NCBI GenBank assembly: GCA_963556255.1
Contig: OY744604.1
Span: forward strand, 77,990,236 to 78,054,235
Source of the DNA: Allolobophora icterica
Taxonomy: Eukaryota; Annelida; Clitellata; Crassiclitellata; Lumbricidae
DNA: 64,000 nt
Direction of reading: 5' to 3'
Shown here: piece by piece, positions 61,044 to 64,000 of the stretch
How positions within the stretch are numbered: the first letter of the stretch is position 1
Layout: each line of letters opens with the position of its first letter
Translations under genes and position numbers: made by a program
The notes under the pieces: model-generated
What the model was told of the DNA's origin: nothing
The model's input: the letters and a program-made list of their open reading frames with translations, nothing else
Databases searched by the model: none

Positions 61044-61864
61044 GGAATATACCGGTGTAGAGTATCCGGGGGATAAACCATTTCTATACCACATCGTGTA
61101 AAATTATCTTCCGAGGGATACAAATTCACAGGTATAAGGTATTATTGAAAAATGTGAATAATTGATAAATCGTTGTTGATTTCAAAATCCAAAACCAGAA
61201 ATACGTAAAGCAAGTGACGCTAAGTGTTTTCAGAAATGTTCAGAGCAAATCAAATAGGTCCAGCAAGTGACTCTTAGCCTTCTAAGCAATGTTCAGAGCA
61301 AAACAAACCGAAGTTGCAGGAGGAAGATTAACCACACGCGGAAGTGACTTTCTTCCCCCTCTCTTGGGAGGGATTTTTCGGAAAAGAAGCATAACGTTGT
61401 CGTGAAACATTTCTCAAGATGTTTTGGCATTTCTGAAGGATCACCGAAGCAATCTCAAAGGCAAAGGCAGTTGCGTACAGCCCACATGAAGAGCAGTCCT
61501 TTTGCTGCTGCCAGGGGAGAACTTTAACATATAGGTTCCCGTTTAAAGAGTGTGTTTAGGTACGCCTTATGACAGCAATGGTCTTTGACGTCTTTCTATT
61601 GTTGTGGATTTTGTGGTGGATGTTTTTCTTCATATTTTTCTTTATATTTCAGCACGAGAAATCTTGCTGAGTTCTTTCGAGTTGTTTTAAGAATCGGACC
61701 TTCAGGCGTTTTCTTAGGTCCCACCGATTTCTGTTGTTTCCGTTGTATACAACACTACTAGATATATTTACATTATTTAAAACAAGTTTTCTTTTTCGGT
61801 CATTTTTATGTATTTTACATTTTGTTGGTTTTTTAAACAATGCACATCAAAGTTTTATATACAC

Positions 61865-64000
61865 TGTAAGTAGTTAAATAACTGTTTTAATTAAGCCAGT
61901 TTTTAGCGTCCGACTGTTACTATGAAGCCAAGATCTAGCGTCCGACTGTTGCTATGAAGCCAATATCTAGCGTCCGACTGTTACTATGAAACCAGCCCAT
62001 TCTAACAGAGTATTGTTTCTAATTAATTATATTTAATATAGTTTAATTATATTTAATATATTTTAATATATTTTAAACCTAATTTGTACTCTTACACGAG
62101 TTATTTTAACTATGTTATTGAAACATTTCAGATGTGTATGGTGAATAAACTTATTTCTCACAGCAATTTTGAGTAGAACCTATATTTAAATTATTTTGAA
62201 CTTCACCAATTTGTATAGCGTCCTAGCACAGCGAGACTTATTTGAATATTGTATTTGTGTAGCCTATTTGGTTGGGTATTTAAAATATATATTATGGTAT
62301 AATCTAAGATATATTGAAAGTTGTACTATTTCGCAAACAGACAAACAGAGAAACAGAAAAACAGACAAACAGAGAAACAGAGAAACAGACAAACAGACAA
62401 ACAGAGAAACAGACAAACAGTCAAACAGTCAAAAGACAAACAGAGAAACAGACAAACAGACAAACAGACAAACAGACAAACAGAGAAACAGACAAACAGT
62501 CAAACAGTCAAAAGACAAACAGAGAAACAGAGAAACAGACAAACACACAAACAGACAAACAGACAAACAGACAAACAGACAGACAGTCAAACAGTCAAAA
62601 GACAAACAGAGAAACAGAGAAACAGACAAACAGTCAAACAGACAAACAGACAAACAGACAAACAGATAAACATACAAACAGTCAAACAGAGAAACATGCA
62701 AACAGAAAAACAGACAAACAGACGGTCAACATATTTTGACATCTTAATAATAATAATAATAATATGGAAGCGTTTTAAGCAAGAAGAGAGAGAGAGGACC
62801 CATGAGCTAACCACGAGGTAGCCATGGATATGATTTGTTAGCAACCTCAGTTTCTTAGACTCGGCATATGAGGGAAAGGCGGCCAGCCCTAACCCTCACC
62901 GTCTCATCTTCCCACCGACAGAGTTCAGTCGGTGTGCTCATTATAGCTGAGCTTGCTATGGGATGCAGCAGGAGTAGAAATCGAATCAAATTTCTGTCCG
63001 GACGGGGATTCGAACCCCCGTCCTCTCCATCGACAGCTTAGCGCGCTAACCACTACGCTATCGTGCATCCCTCTAGTTTTAACCAAATAAGTGTTTAAAT
63101 ACATTTAGTTACAAAACGCGAAGAAACAAAGATCGTTAGGTTCTACTGTTGGGAATGTACGCACAGGCTGTCATTTATCAGCATATAGTTGAGTTCTCTA
63201 AATTATTTGCTAAGAAATACAAAACTGATAAGTAAAAGAGAAGGAAGAACTCTAAATTATTTGCAAAGAGATATAAAACTGTAAAGTGTGGAGAGCGAGC
63301 AGAATTGAAGGTACATTTTAGTGGCTTAGCGCTGGGAGCAGAGGCAGGAACGCTGAGAAGTTGCGGGAAGATCTGAGAAGTTGCGGGAAGATCTGAGAAG
63401 TTGCGGGAAGATCTGAGAAGTTGCGGGAAGATCTGAGAAGTTGCGGGAAGATCTGAGAAGTTGCCGGAAGATCTGAGAAGTTGCGGGAAGATCTGAGAAG
63501 TTGCGGGAAGATCTGAGAAGTTGCGGGAAGATCTGAGAAGTTGCGGGAAGATCTGAGAAGTTGCCGGAAGATCTGAGAAGTTGCGGGAAGATCTGAGAAG
63601 TTGCCGGAAGATCTGAGATGTTGCCGGAAGATCTGAGAAGTTGCGGGAAGATCTGAGAAGTTGCCGGAAGATCTGAGAAGTTGCCGGAAGATCTGAGAAG
63701 CTGCGGGAAGATCTGAGAAGCTGCGGGAAGATCTGAGAAGCTGCGGGAAGAGCTGAGAAGTTGCGAGAAGCGCTGGGAAGCTGCGGCGGCAGCGGCAGCG
63801 GCAGCGGCAGCGGCGGTTCGGCGGCGGCGACGGAGGCGGCTGCGGAGGCGGTGGGTAGAGCGCTGGCGAGCAGCGGCGGCGGAGGAAGCGGTGGCGACGG
63901 CGACAGTGGCAAATTTGTTGGAAAGGTAGGTTTTCGATTGAAGCAGTTCAGAGCATTTTGGATGACGAAACTGCTATGTATGATATTTCTGGGGAACGGA
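61865..64000 (+). repeat. Second copy of the left arm of the large inverted repeat (truncated by window end)
   Basis: It corresponds to 9690-11825. It includes the 32-bp repeat (61894), the CAAACAGA array (62334-62730), the SINE on the minus strand (62745-63071) and the 20-bp minisatellite (63356-63775). Confidence 0.9.

Overview
The window is eukaryotic nuclear DNA from an animal, most likely a marine invertebrate. Signs of this are spliced genes with GT-AG introns, TATA-box promoters, tRNA-derived SINEs, several LINE clades, hAT, Tc1/mariner, pogo-like, piggyBac-like and Mutator-like DNA transposons, and many microsatellites. I cannot name the species. There is no bacterial operon structure, rRNA gene, CRISPR array or functional tRNA gene.

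The cellular content is one plus-strand tandem array of small secreted, cysteine-rich proteins with the Ly6/uPAR (three-finger) signature: an LxCxxC start and a C-terminal CN. Every gene has three exons with both introns in phase 1. Exon 1 encodes a 19-residue signal peptide. Exon 2 carries the first five cysteines. Exon 3 carries the remaining cysteines and ends with a DGCN motif. Gene A (52-602) lacks its first exon because the window starts inside intron 1. Gene B has exon 1 at 8063 and exons 2-3 at 19219-20957. Genes C (28061-30701), D (35987-39214) and E (47926-52777) are complete. The isolated exon 1 at 60238 starts the next gene. Each promoter shares a TATA box and one or two octamer (ATGCAAAT) sites within a duplicated 5' flank. 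Signal peptides, promoters and introns are better conserved than the mature coding exons.

Bases 1-11825 recur at 52176-64000 at a constant offset of 52175. No difference was found in the parts compared, including long microsatellites. Gene A therefore equals gene E, and the exon at 60238 equals that of gene B. This means either a very recent 52 kb tandem duplication, a circular molecule, or an assembly duplication. The non-redundant unit is about 52 kb with four distinct genes.

Most of the rest is mobile DNA. Because the flanks and introns are paralogous, many insertions can be checked against an empty paralogous site. Examples are a 5'-truncated RTE-like LINE, Mutator-like elements with 9-bp target duplications and tandemly repeated ends, hAT MITEs with 8-bp duplications, and a Tc1/mariner derivative with a TA duplication. 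Intron 1 of gene B holds a 7.2-kb inverted duplication (arms 9690-13717 and 14511-16905). The mariner and one Mutator-like element sit only in its left arm, with the uninterrupted site kept in the right arm. A pogo-like element at 31763-33140 keeps a 130-codon ORF with a lysine-rich SAPKK repeat and a zinc-binding-like cysteine cluster.
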